Part shown: positions 1 to 7,950 of the stretch, piece after piece
Layout of the letters: each line of letters starts with the position of its first letter
Numbering within the stretch: position 1 is the stretch's first letter
Source: Chitinophaga sp. CF418
GTDB lineage: Bacteria > Bacteroidota > Bacteroidia > Chitinophagales > Chitinophagaceae
DNA: 64,000 bases
Direction: 5' to 3'
NCBI RefSeq assembly: GCF_900142925.1
Contig: NZ_FRCN01000008.1
Span: 62,001-126,000 of the forward strand
Notes under the pieces: model-generated
Told to the model about the DNA's origin: nothing
Seen by the model: the letters and a program-made list of their open reading frames with translations, nothing else
The model's database searches: none
Made by a program: the position numbers and the translations under genes

Positions 1-468
1 GATGGCCAGCGCACCCAGGTAAATAATGGATGTCAGGTTCACAAATACGTATACCAGCAACCAGAAAATGGCCATTATAGTGCTCACAGTGGAATTATAA
101 CGTTCCAGCAGAAACTGTGGCATGGTGTAGATCTTATTCTTCAGATACACCGGGATAAAAAATACCGCCACAATAATGAGCGTGGCGGCAGCCATCCATT
201 CATAGGTGGAAATAGCCAGTCCGAGGGCAAACCCCGATCCCGACTGTCCTATAAAGTGCTCCGCCGAAATATTGGAGGCGATCAGGGAGGCCCCTATCGC
301 CCACCAGGTAAGAGAACCTTCGGCCAGGAAAAAGTCTTTGGTACTGGTTGTTTTTGCCCGCTTACGCTGGTAGATATAGTAACCATACCCGGCCACAATA
401 ACGAAATAGACTAAGAATACCAGGTAGTCCCAGTACTTTAAGTGGTGTGTATCAGTCAATTGATTCAT
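1..468 (-). CDS. Na+/sugar symporter (SSS/SGLT family), N-terminal part
   Basis: Only the first 156 codons are inside the window; the gene continues past the left edge with no stop. The protein starts MNQLTDTHHLKYWDYLVF and contains WWAIGASLIASNISAE and GSGFALGLAISTYEW, which are typical of the sodium/galactose transporter vSGLT and other SSS members. Three to four hydrophobic helices can be seen. By family it should carry sugar, or a related solute, into the cell with Na+. The substrate cannot be read from this part. It is divergent from the next gene across a 160-bp gap. The start is the ATG at 466-468, which fits the usual length of the SGLT N-terminus. Confidence 0.88.
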   Translation of the reverse strand, partial: MNQLTDTHHLKYWDYLVFLVYFVIVAGYGYYIYQRKRAKTTSTKDFFLAEGSLTWWAIGASLIASNISAEHFIGQSGSGFALGLAISTYEWMAAATLIIVAVFFIPVYLKNKIYTMPQFLLERYNSTVSTIMAIFWLLVYVFVNLTSIIYLGALAI

Positions 469-632
469 ATCTGGAAATTAAAATCCGCAGATAGCTGTCT
501 GCAGACCGTGGCATTAAGTTAGATAGTATTAAAAGCTGGGCAAGATACTCAAATAAGCATTATTTCAATAGTCTGCCGATATAAATGACAGTATGCCCTG
601 AACCGGTGGACGATTTTTACATATATTTAGGC

Positions 633-1670
633 ATGTTAGAAGTAGATAAAAAGGAAGCACACCTTCTGCAGAAGGCTATCCGCCAGTGGGAATCTGAATC
701 GCTGATCACGCCGGAGCAGGCAGGCAGGCTGAAAGAGACCTGGCAGGTCAGGGAGGGCGACTGGCAGGTAGTGACGCTGTATATCTTCATTGCAGCCATC
801 TCCTGCGCCCTGATGGCCTTCGGGTCGCTGGTGCTGGACGAAAAATGGATAGAGGTTTTACGCCTCAGATTTTCCCTCACAGACGGCATTATCTCCACAC
901 TATTTGCGGCACTGACCGTATCCCTTTGTTTTCACGGCTACCGCCGCCAGCATAAACACCCTGAATATTCCCTTAACAGGGAGCTATTCTGGCTGCTACC
1001 GGTGCTGAGTGTTGGTGTCAGCGTAGTATACCTGGGAAAGACACTGCTATATCTTAACGGCAACTACGGCGTATTCTGGCTGTTGGCCACCGCCACATAC
1101 GGCATTCTGGGGATCTTGTTGTCCTCCCGTCTGCTCTGGACGGCCACCCTCATATGCCTGATACCGGCTTATGTAAAACTGACCTACTATATCTCCGGCG
1201 GCGACTACTTCCTGGGCATGAACCTCCCCTGCCGGACCATCTTACTGGCATTTATCATGACCGGCCTTCATCAGTTGTTCCGCAATAATCGTTTATACAA
1301 ACAGGTGAAAGATATCACATGGACCGGCAGCTGGCTGTTGTTGCTCCTTTCCGGCTGGATGATCTCTATTTTTGGTAACTCGGCCTCCTGGGAGGAATGG
1401 CAACACGTAAGACAGGTGCAGTTGCTCTGGTGGGTAGCGGCATTTACAGTATTATGTGTACTGGCGCTGATCTGGGGTATTAAAAGACATGATGCCATGG
1501 TCAGGGATATAGCAGTGTTATTTTTGTTGCTGGACCTGTATACACGGTATTTTGAATACCTCTGGGACCGTACGCACAAAGGCGTGTTCTTCACTATTCT
1601 GGCCTTGTCTTTCTGGTGGATTGGCAAGCTGCTGGAAAAGAGAATGAGAAAAGCGAAGAACCAGGGATGA
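633..1670 (+). CDS. DUF2157-like multi-pass membrane protein
   Basis: The N-terminus (EAHLLQKAIRQWESE..LITPEQAGRL) is a short soluble helical segment typical of DUF2157 proteins. It is followed by about nine to ten hydrophobic helices and ends in a basic tail (LLEKRMRKAKNQG). The function is unknown; it is an inner-membrane protein by composition. An upstream ATG at 585 adds 16 residues that do not look like the family. The ATG at 633 is preferred because a near-perfect -7 box (TATATTTA, 622-629) lies 3 bases ahead of it, the same arrangement as at two other genes nearby. No obvious operon partner. Confidence 0.62.
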   Translation: MLEVDKKEAHLLQKAIRQWESESLITPEQAGRLKETWQVREGDWQVVTLYIFIAAISCALMAFGSLVLDEKWIEVLRLRFSLTDGIISTLFAALTVSLCFHGYRRQHKHPEYSLNRELFWLLPVLSVGVSVVYLGKTLLYLNGNYGVFWLLATATYGILGILLSSRLLWTATLICLIPAYVKLTYYISGGDYFLGMNLPCRTILLAFIMTGLHQLFRNNRLYKQVKDITWTGSWLLLLLSGWMISIFGNSASWEEWQHVRQVQLLWWVAAFTVLCVLALIWGIKRHDAMVRDIAVLFLLLDLYTRYFEYLWDRTHKGVFFTILALSFWWIGKLLEKRMRKAKNQG

Positions 1671-1685
1671 AAATCAACCCAGGCC

Positions 1686-1853
1686 TGGCCCGGGGCTACA
1701 AACACGCAGCCCGTCTGAAGCGGACTGATTGCATCATGCACCACCTCCGCAGGAGGCCCATGTTTGTAACCCCGGGTTCGTAACCCCGGGGTCGGGATGC
1801 CAGATTTTTACACCATCGCGACGCACGTTGGTACGTGGGTCTCACATCCCGAC
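1686..1853. repeat. GC-rich REP-like intergenic element
   Basis: The stretch has CCCGGGG-type blocks flanking facing ACAAACA / TGTTTGT words, then a second part bounded by a perfect 9-bp inverted repeat (GTCGGGATG at 1791-1799, CATCCCGAC at 1845-1853). The same words (CCCGGG, CTACAAACACG, CTCCG-AGGAG) recur in the 69-bp array at 7.4-7.75 kb and at 7871-7950. This points to a family of dispersed palindromic elements. No transposase is adjacent. Open frames through it look like by-products of its composition, not genes. Confidence 0.6.
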
Positions 1854-1874
1854 AATTCCAATCTCTGATCTGAT

Positions 1875-2840
1875 TTATTTCCCTATCAGGACTTCCACTT
1901 CTCTCACCTGATACCTGCCGGTATCATGAAAGCTCCAGTCATAATTTGCCGTAATCCAGGAACGTAGTACAGACAGGAACCTTTCCAGTTCCTGATCCAG
2001 TTCAGCGCCAAAGGAAGGCAGCAATTTCTCCAGGGCGGTAAACAGTTTCACTTCTTCATTGTGCATCCGCACAGTTTCATCTACGGCTTCCTGTAAGGAG
2101 ATATTACGTTCATGCCTGAGTACTAAAACGAGATTGTGTACGTCTCCCTGCCGGGCTTCTTTGGCGCAGGAGAAGATATCGTTGGCCCAGCATACAATGT
2201 TATTGCAGGCCAATACGAGACGTTGTACGATAAAATGTTGCAGGATGTGAGCGGGTAGATATACTTTTTCAATGATCTCTATCGCTTCCACATCGGCGAA
2301 CAATGCTCCGGTATAAGGGCGCATGGTGACGTATTCCGCAACGGTAGGAGTAACGCCTGCAGCCCTGTTACCTGCTTCCCAGTGGCAGGAGGTAAAGTAT
2401 TCTTCCATACTGCGGATAAATCTTGCCTGCCATGCGGCGTCTCCAATGGCTTGCATACGATCCCATATGTCGGTGAAACTCCTGCCCAGAATAGTGTCAA
2501 TAGGTGTATTATGTCTCAGAATGTTCATGAAGCCGTCTGTCACCTGTTCCAGTGAAACTGCTTTCCTGCCCAGTTGTGCTTCATCGCACTGATCGTCCAG
2601 CATGAACAACCAGGTGTTGAAGTTGGCAATGATACACAGTTCATGAAAGTCGGCATGCGGAAAGGCGCGGGCGGCAAGCCAGGCGAAGCGTGATCTGTCG
2701 AACCGGGCTAAAGCTTCAGGGCTTGTAATAAATCCGAAGGATTGTACCCATTGGCGGTTCTGTTCGTGAGCTGCTGTTACAAATTGGTTAATAGAAGAGG
2801 GAAACGGATAGGCTATCCGTGGCAAGGTGATCGTTGGCAT
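1875..2840 (-). CDS. Class I terpene synthase
   Basis: This 321-residue protein has all the hallmarks of a bacterial terpene cyclase. The aspartate-rich motif DDQCD is at residues 82-86 and the NSE motif NDIFSCAKE at 220-228. An Arg at 174 lies exactly 46 residues before the NSE Asn (pyrophosphate sensor), and an RY pair is at 309-310 near the C-terminus. By family it ionises a prenyl diphosphate with Mg2+ and cyclises it; sesqui- and diterpene products cannot be told apart from sequence. It lies 30 bp downstream of idi on the same strand, so the isomerase probably boosts its precursor supply. No P450 or prenyltransferase is adjacent. Confidence 0.9.
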   Translation of the reverse strand: MPTITLPRIAYPFPSSINQFVTAAHEQNRQWVQSFGFITSPEALARFDRSRFAWLAARAFPHADFHELCIIANFNTWLFMLDDQCDEAQLGRKAVSLEQVTDGFMNILRHNTPIDTILGRSFTDIWDRMQAIGDAAWQARFIRSMEEYFTSCHWEAGNRAAGVTPTVAEYVTMRPYTGALFADVEAIEIIEKVYLPAHILQHFIVQRLVLACNNIVCWANDIFSCAKEARQGDVHNLVLVLRHERNISLQEAVDETVRMHNEEVKLFTALEKLLPSFGAELDQELERFLSVLRSWITANYDWSFHDTGRYQVREVEVLIGK

Positions 2841-2870
2841 AGTAAAATGGTTAAGAGGTGAATAGGGCCA

Positions 2871-3386
2871 TCAGACCCTTAATTGGTCAATAACTCTTGG
2901 AAAAGCCAGCCTGAACCAGCTGGTAAACTGCTCCGGCACCTCTGCCATTAACCGGATAATTTCGTTTACGGGTAAATAACTATATGCATGCACTTCCCTG
3001 GGATCGGGGTTGATAGCACCGTTGTAAGTGCCTGCCCATACATGGTCATACTCATGTTCAATAAGACCATTGTCAAATTCTGTGCGGTAAGTAAATTGGA
3101 ATAGTTCGCGTAAGGGACAGTCAAATCCCATTTCTTCTGAAAGACGCCGGTGAGCCGCGGCTTCCACAGTTTCACCTGGTAACGGGTGACTACAGCAGGC
3201 ATTCGTCCATAAGCCGCCGGAATGATACTTATCAAGTGCACGCTGCTGTAACAGCATGTCGCCCTGATCATTCAAAATAAACACGGAAAAAGCCCTGTGA
3301 AGTAAGCCTTTCTCGTGAGCCTCCATTTTTTCCATCAATCCTGTTTCCTGATCCAGCTCATTCACCAATATAACCTGTGCTTTCAT
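2871..3386 (-). CDS. idi: Isopentenyl-diphosphate delta-isomerase, type I
   Basis: The 171-residue Nudix-type enzyme interconverts IPP and DMAPP. The catalytic Cys65 lies in TNACCSHP, the Nudix-like helix is GETVEAAAHRRLSEEMG, and the acid Glu112 is in EHEYDHV. Length matches the family. An in-frame extension to 3446 exists, but the ATG at 3386 fits homologues and sits 7 bases after a TATATTTG promoter box. It is the first gene of a two-gene unit with the terpene synthase. Confidence 0.95.
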   Translation of the reverse strand: MKAQVILVNELDQETGLMEKMEAHEKGLLHRAFSVFILNDQGDMLLQQRALDKYHSGGLWTNACCSHPLPGETVEAAAHRRLSEEMGFDCPLRELFQFTYRTEFDNGLIEHEYDHVWAGTYNGAINPDPREVHAYSYLPVNEIIRLMAEVPEQFTSWFRLAFPRVIDQLRV

Positions 3387-3393
3387 ACAATGA

Positions 3394-3401
3394 CAAATAT
3401 A
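3394..3401 (-). promoter_or_regulatory. Bacteroidetes -7 promoter box of idi
   Basis: A perfect TATATTTG (consensus TAnnTTTG) on the minus strand ends 7 bases before the idi ATG, so the transcript would have almost no leader. No clear -33 TTG was found at ideal spacing. Confidence 0.6.
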
Positions 3402-3682
3402 TGGTTCATAATTTATGTAAACGAATTCCGGCTGGCATAAGTACACTTATAGCAGCAACATACCGTTGCCCGGCGGGGAGTGGATGCTCATCATAAGAGG
3501 TGTCTTTTAAGGTGACGTTTGAATTTTGGTTGCTGGATTTTCAATAGGGATATTGCTGACGGCAGCGGTGGGTTAAAACTTACAGTTTCAAATTACGCAT
3601 TTATTTGTTCATTTTATCTTTTCCGTTTGTTCATTTTATCTCAGGGCTGCTGCCCTTTTGCATCGCTCCCTGCAAGTTTCAT

Positions 3683-3690
3683 TATATTTG
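3683..3690 (+). promoter_or_regulatory. Bacteroidetes -7 promoter box of the fRMsr gene
   Basis: A perfect TATATTTG ends 5 bases before the ATG at 3696. A TTTTG at 3656-3660 could serve as the -33 element, though the spacing is slightly long. Transcription would start at or next to the start codon. Confidence 0.6.
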
Positions 3691-3695
3691 CATCT

Positions 3696-4175
3696 ATGGC
3701 AGAAGATCTGAGCATAGTAAAAGGAGATAAAACAGCAGAATATAAGTCTATTATTCCGCAGATAGACGCATTGATAACCGGTGAACCGGACCTGGTGGCC
3801 AACCTGGCTAATACAGCCGCCGCATTAAAAGAGCAATTCGGCTGGTTCTGGGTAGGTTTCTACCTTGTAAAAGGCGATGAACTGGTGCTTGGCCCCTTCC
3901 AGGGTCCTGTGGCCTGTACGCGTATCAAAAAAGGGCGTGGCGTATGTGGCACCAGTTGGGCAGAAGCCAGAACCCTTGTTGTACCCGATGTGGAAGCTTT
4001 TCCAGGTCACATTGCCTGCAGCAGCCTGTCAAGATCGGAGATCGTGGTGCCCATCATCCGCAATGGCCAGGTAATTGGCGTACTGGATGTAGACAGTGAG
4101 CACCTGAATCATTTTGATGAAACTGACCGCGTCTTCCTGGAAGAGATAGTCGCATCCCTCAACTTTGAAGTGTAA
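3696..4175 (+). CDS. msrC: GAF-domain free methionine-(R)-sulfoxide reductase
   Basis: A single GAF domain of 159 residues. Cys74, Cys84 and Cys108 (in GPVACTR, GRGVCGTSW and HIACSS) match the three cysteines of E. coli fRMsr (YebR/MsrC), which reduces free Met-R-SO in the cytoplasm using thioredoxin. The block IIRNGQVIGVLDVDSE is typical of this subfamily. The frame is open upstream to 3519, but that extension is hydrophobic and unlike the family; the ATG at 3696 with its promoter box is the right start. It lies 24 bp before the phosphatase gene and may be co-transcribed with it. Confidence 0.92.
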   Translation: MAEDLSIVKGDKTAEYKSIIPQIDALITGEPDLVANLANTAAALKEQFGWFWVGFYLVKGDELVLGPFQGPVACTRIKKGRGVCGTSWAEARTLVVPDVEAFPGHIACSSLSRSEIVVPIIRNGQVIGVLDVDSEHLNHFDETDRVFLEEIVASLNFEV

Positions 4176-4199
4176 CTTAGCAGACCAGATCCACTGATT

Positions 4200-4967
4200 A
4201 TGTTCTTTTTCCGTAAAAAAACTGATAGCGCAACTGCACATATTCCATTCCTGGCAGGAATAGAAACCGATATACACTCACACCTCGTACCGGCTGTGGA
4301 CGATGGCGTGCAGGATGTGGAAACGGCTGTCCAGTTCATTGATGCATTACATGAACTGGGTATCAAAAAGGTCATTACTACTCCACATATCATTGTAGAC
4401 CGCTATCCCAACTCGGCAGAGACCCTTGCGGCTCCTTTCCGGGAAGTAAAAGAGGCCCTCAAAGCCAAAGACAGCCCTGTGAGCTATCACCATGCTGCAG
4501 AATACTACATGGATGAATATTTCGAGGAGCTGATGAAATCCTCCCGCCTGCTTACTCTCAACGGAGAGTTGCTGCTGGTAGAAATATCTTTCATGTGTGC
4601 GCCGCCTCAACTGCACCAATGGCTGTTTGAGCTGTCGGCACAAGGCTACCGCCCTATACTCGCCCATCCTGAGCGGTATAACTATTACCACCAGCAAACA
4701 GACGAATACCTGACCTTCAAACAAAGAGGCTGCTACCTGCAGGTAAATCTTTTGTCGCTGGCGGGCTATTACGGTAAACATATCCAGAAAGCTGCCGAGT
4801 GGATGATCGAAAACCAGCTGGTGGACTTCATCGGAACAGATCTGCATCACGATAAGCACCTCCAGGCTATCAGAGCCATTGCTAAAGACAAAAAACTGGT
4901 GAAACTACTGGAAACCTATCCGTTTAAAAATAATACACTCACGACAACGGCTCAGGCTATAAAATAA
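4200..4967 (+). CDS. PHP-type tyrosine-protein phosphatase (CpsB/YwqE family)
   Basis: The metal-binding PHP motif DIHSHLVPAVDDG is at residues 24-36, with later ligand regions TTPHI, ILAHPERY and GTDLHH. Length (255 aa) fits CpsB/CapC/YwqE enzymes, Mn-dependent phosphatases that dephosphorylate bacterial tyrosine kinases of the Wzc/CpsD type. A matching Wzc kinase with a Tyr-rich tail is encoded at 35.3-37.7 kb, so the pair may work together although they are 30 kb apart. The next gene, 10 bp downstream, is a nucleotide-sugar dehydrogenase, which also fits a polysaccharide role. Confidence 0.88.
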   Translation: MFFFRKKTDSATAHIPFLAGIETDIHSHLVPAVDDGVQDVETAVQFIDALHELGIKKVITTPHIIVDRYPNSAETLAAPFREVKEALKAKDSPVSYHHAAEYYMDEYFEELMKSSRLLTLNGELLLVEISFMCAPPQLHQWLFELSAQGYRPILAHPERYNYYHQQTDEYLTFKQRGCYLQVNLLSLAGYYGKHIQKAAEWMIENQLVDFIGTDLHHDKHLQAIRAIAKDKKLVKLLETYPFKNNTLTTTAQAIK

Positions 4968-4977
4968 TCTACTCTAC

Positions 4978-6258
4978 ATGATAGCAGTTATTGGTCTTGG
5001 CTACGTTGGTCTGCCGCTGGCCATCGAGTTTGCCAAACAATACGACGTGCTGGGATTTGATATCAATGAAACCCGTGTGCAGGAACTCAGCAATGGCCAG
5101 GACAAAACCCGCGAAGCCAGCATAGAAGACCTGAAAGCCGTCATCCGGCAGAGACAACAACCGCATACCACTACCGGGCTGCGCTTCTCTTCGGATAAAA
5201 ATGACCTGAAGGCCCATCAGGTCTTTATCGTTACCGTTCCCACTCCTATTGATGAATTTAAGTCGCCCGACCTGACCTTCCTGCTCACCGCATCAGCTAT
5301 GCTGGGCAGCATCCTCAAGCCAGGCGATATCGTGATATATGAGTCTACCGTTTACCCCGGTTGTACAGAAGAAGACTGTGTGCCCGTACTGGAAAAATCG
5401 TCCGGACTGCGCTATAACCGGGATTTCTTTGTAGGCTATTCTCCCGAACGCATCAATCCGGGCGATAAGGTCAATACCCTGACGAAGATCAAAAAGGTAA
5501 CCAGCGGTTCCACACCGGAGATCGCCACCCGTATAGACGAACTATACGCCTCTATCATAACGGCAGGTACGCACAAGGCGCCCAGCATCAAAGTGGCGGA
5601 AGCCTCCAAAGCAATAGAGAACGCACAACGCGATATCAATATTTCCTTTGTGAATGAACTGGCCCTGATCTTTGACCGTATTGGTATTGATACCAATGAT
5701 GTAATAGAAGCGGCAGCCACCAAATGGAATTTCCTGCGTTATAAACCCGGCCTGGTGGGCGGGCATTGCATAGGCGTAGATCCTTATTACCTGGCGCATA
5801 AAGCAGAGTCCCTGGGCTACCATCCACAGGTGATACTGTCCGGCAGAAGGGTCAATGACCAGATGGGCTATTTTGTAGCCAATAAGATCGTTAAACTGAT
5901 GATCGAAAAAGACCATAAGATCAAAGGCGCCAAAGCCCTGATCATGGGCATCACCTTTAAAGAAAACTGCCCTGATGTACGTAATACCCGTGTAGTGGAC
6001 ATCTATCATGAGCTAAAACAATACGGGCTGGACATTACAGTATATGATCCATGGGCCGATCCGGAGGAAGTAAAACGGGAATACGGTGTGCAGATCACGA
6101 CACAGTTACATGGCAATGAAGTGTATGACGGTATAGTCATAGCAGTGGCACACCGGGAATTCCTGGAATTTGACTTCAAAAAACACGCCCGCAACAATGC
6201 AGTTATTTTCGATACAAAAGCCTGTATAGACCGCGATCTCGTAGATGCAAGACTGTAA
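4978..6258 (+). CDS. Nucleotide-sugar 6-dehydrogenase (UDP-aminosugar dehydrogenase, WbpA/TviB type), copy 1
   Basis: The N-terminal Rossmann motif is MIAVIGLGYVGLPLA. The catalytic Cys264 lies in GGHCIGVDPYYL, and the C-terminal UDP-binding domain has NCPDVRNTRV. The family oxidises UDP-N-acetylhexosamines (GlcNAc, GalNAc or ManNAc) to uronic acids in two NAD-dependent steps. The 426-residue length is standard. It is very similar to the enzyme at 33858-35213, with long identical runs in the middle of the protein, so the two are recent paralogues. It follows the phosphatase by 10 bp and is closed by a strong terminator. Which sugar it uses cannot be told. Confidence 0.92.
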   Translation: MIAVIGLGYVGLPLAIEFAKQYDVLGFDINETRVQELSNGQDKTREASIEDLKAVIRQRQQPHTTTGLRFSSDKNDLKAHQVFIVTVPTPIDEFKSPDLTFLLTASAMLGSILKPGDIVIYESTVYPGCTEEDCVPVLEKSSGLRYNRDFFVGYSPERINPGDKVNTLTKIKKVTSGSTPEIATRIDELYASIITAGTHKAPSIKVAEASKAIENAQRDINISFVNELALIFDRIGIDTNDVIEAAATKWNFLRYKPGLVGGHCIGVDPYYLAHKAESLGYHPQVILSGRRVNDQMGYFVANKIVKLMIEKDHKIKGAKALIMGITFKENCPDVRNTRVVDIYHELKQYGLDITVYDPWADPEEVKREYGVQITTQLHGNEVYDGIVIAVAHREFLEFDFKKHARNNAVIFDTKACIDRDLVDARL

Positions 6259-6282
6259 TACGGTCGCAGTCATCACTATATG

Positions 6283-6318
6283 AAAAAAGGCAATATCTGG
6301 GTGGTATTGCCTTTTTTG
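6283..6318 (+). terminator. Rho-independent terminator after the dehydrogenase
   Basis: AAAAAAGGCAATA pairs with TATTGCCTTTTTT around a short loop and runs into a T tract, 25 bp after the stop codon. Confidence 0.85.
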
Positions 6319-6576
6319 TATACTAAATCAATCAGTTGTAAAAAGATTTCTTTAACTTTACTTACGTCCCACTGCTTTTATCCAGGGGCTTAAAAAATCC
6401 CGTATCTTTTTTCCAAAGCCTCAATCAGATTGTTATTATTACTATTCGACCTTATCATGCAAGGCTTAAAGAGCTAGCCAATTTTTTAAACCATTAGAAG
6501 ACGAGTCATTAACCTAATAAAGCATTCCCGCAGAATGGCCTTTTGCAGCTGTTTTACCGGGGATAAACCATGTACC

Positions 6577-7269
6577 ATGAATACACCTTACCCAGCAGCC
6601 TCCGGCACACATGAGGCTCCCCCATCGAAAATCCTGTTGGTAACAGGAGATGCAGCTATTTTGCGCAAATTCCGTCAGCAGTTAATGCCAATTTATGATG
6701 TGATAACGGCCAACACCGTTGCAGAAGGCGTCCAACTGACTAACAAACAACGACCAGATCTAATCCTGTGTGACGTATTGGTAACCGATACCTCCGGTTA
6801 TCAGTTTCTTATTACCCTCAGAGATGATCCAAGCCTGAAACATCTGCCTTTTATTCTCTTTAACCGGCTCAATGTCTCTCCTAATGTGAGAAAGGGCATG
6901 AACCTGGGTGCGGATGATTACCTGGTATATCCATTCAGCGGCGAAGAACTACTTAAAAGCATTCAATCCCGTCTGAGCAGGTATCATCATATCAGGGAGA
7001 CCCTCGGCCCCGTTAAAGAGGCGATAATACCCCCTATTCATGCCGATGGCAGAGGTACCGTCATCAATGAACGATTAAGTAAAACAGAAGCCAAAATCCT
7101 GGATATGATAGCACGGGGCATGAGCAGCAGGGACATTGCGTCCTTTAAATGCATCAGTGTACGCACCGTGGATAATCACAGGCATAATATCACCAAGAAA
7201 TTACAACTCTCAGGTCCCAACGCCCTTGTCAAATTTGCGATCGGCTACGGGGGAACACATTCCCGGTAA
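6577..7269 (+). CDS. Orphan response regulator: degenerate receiver plus LuxR-type HTH
   Basis: Residues 17-135 are a receiver domain and 168-222 a LuxR/NarL-type DNA-binding domain (LSKTEAKILDMIARG...RTVDNHRHNITKKL). The phospho-acceptor Asp66 is kept, but the acidic pocket has only one Asp (TGD at 23-25), the conserved Thr/Ser is Asn96, and the switch Lys is Tyr118 (DYLVYPF). Phosphorylation signalling is therefore likely altered or lost. No histidine kinase is adjacent. The frame is open from 6535, but the extra residues are Cys-rich and unlike the family, so the ATG at 6577 is preferred with moderate confidence. Confidence 0.8.
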   Translation: MNTPYPAASGTHEAPPSKILLVTGDAAILRKFRQQLMPIYDVITANTVAEGVQLTNKQRPDLILCDVLVTDTSGYQFLITLRDDPSLKHLPFILFNRLNVSPNVRKGMNLGADDYLVYPFSGEELLKSIQSRLSRYHHIRETLGPVKEAIIPPIHADGRGTVINERLSKTEAKILDMIARGMSSRDIASFKCISVRTVDNHRHNITKKLQLSGPNALVKFAIGYGGTHSR

Positions 7270-7355
7270 ATTCTGCAACAATACGAATGTAAACCTTCCG
7301 TCGTCCCGGGTTGATACCGGGGGATTTCGTCGTTCCCGGGGTTGCCACCCCGGGA

Positions 7356-7405
7356 ACAAACACACGGCGGGTACAAACACACGGCGGGTACAAACACACC
7401 CGGGC
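7356..7405. repeat. Short 17-bp direct repeats at the head of the REP-like array
   Basis: ACAAACACACGGCGGGT occurs at 7356-7372 and 7373-7389, followed by a variant unit at 7390-7405. These words are fragments of the larger 69-bp unit that follows, which suggests local slippage or unequal exchange. Confidence 0.7.
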
Positions 7406-7414
7406 ACAAACACA

Positions 7415-7754
7415 CCCCGGGGTTACCACCCCGGGCTACAAACACGCGGCACCTGACGGAGCCGAATGCAGCGGATTTCCCGTCCCCGGGGTTACCACCC
7501 TAGGCTACAAACACGGCATCTAACGGAGCCGAATGTGCGGATTTCCCGTCCCCGGGGTTGCCACCCCGGGCTACAAACACGCGGCACCTGACGGAACCGA
7601 ATGTAGCGGATTTTCCGTCCCCGGGGTTACCACCCCGCGCTACAAACACACGGCACCTAACGGAGCCGAATGTAGCGGATTTCCCGTCCCCGGGGTTACC
7701 ACCCCGGGCTACAAACACACGGCACCTGACGGAGCCGAATGTAGCGGATTTCCC
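7415..7754. repeat. Tandem array of five 69-bp GC-rich hairpin units
   Basis: Units begin with CCCCGGGGTT at 7415, 7484, 7550, 7619 and 7688 (spacings 69, 66, 69, 69). Each unit starts with a palindrome, CCCGGGG-6 nt-CCCCGGG, followed by CTACAAACAC, then a segment ending in GTAGCGGATTTCC. The second arm is mutated in unit 2 (CCCTAGG) and unit 4 (CCCCGCG). Unit length is a multiple of three, so several frames stay open on both strands; these are not genes. There are no variable spacers, so it is not a CRISPR. Confidence 0.88.
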
Positions 7755-7808
7755 TGCCTTTACTATGCCTCTACCATGCCTTTAAAAACTTGATATAACT
7801 TTAAAAGT

Positions 7809-7838
7809 AAAAGAGCGTTCCGCAGAACGCTCTTTTTT
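7809..7838 (+). terminator. Strong hairpin terminator
   Basis: AAAAGAGCGTTC-CGCA-GAACGCTCTTTTTT is a perfect stem with A and T tracts on both sides, so it can act on either strand. It lies after the repeat array, about 540 bp past the response regulator. Confidence 0.85.
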
Positions 7839-7870
7839 ATGCAGAGGAATATTAAGAATGGTCGCATAGA

Positions 7871-7950
7871 TCAGCTCCGTCAGGAGCTGCGTGTTTGTAG
7901 CCCGGGGTGCAACCCCGGGGTGTGTTTGTAACCGGTTTCAACCCGGGGGG
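7871..7950. repeat. Single REP-like element, opposite orientation to the array
   Basis: The segment reads CAGCTCCGTCAGGAGCTG (a palindrome), then GTGTTTGTAGCCCGGGG, a short loop and a second CCCCGGGG. This is the reverse complement of the array unit order, and it is related to the element at 1686-1853. Confidence 0.65.

Noticed and set aside
1729..1911. 60-codon frame over the REP-like element
   Set aside because: It is read from the repeat and runs into the terpene synthase gene on the other strand.
7415..7754. Possible CRISPR array
   Set aside because: Units are joined directly, without variable spacers, and no cas gene is present.
7136..7793. Several open frames of 66-106 codons on both strands in the GC-rich array
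   Set aside because: They exist because the repeat unit is 66-69 bp, a multiple of three, with few stop codons; the sequences repeat the same 22-23 residues in every frame and have no domain.
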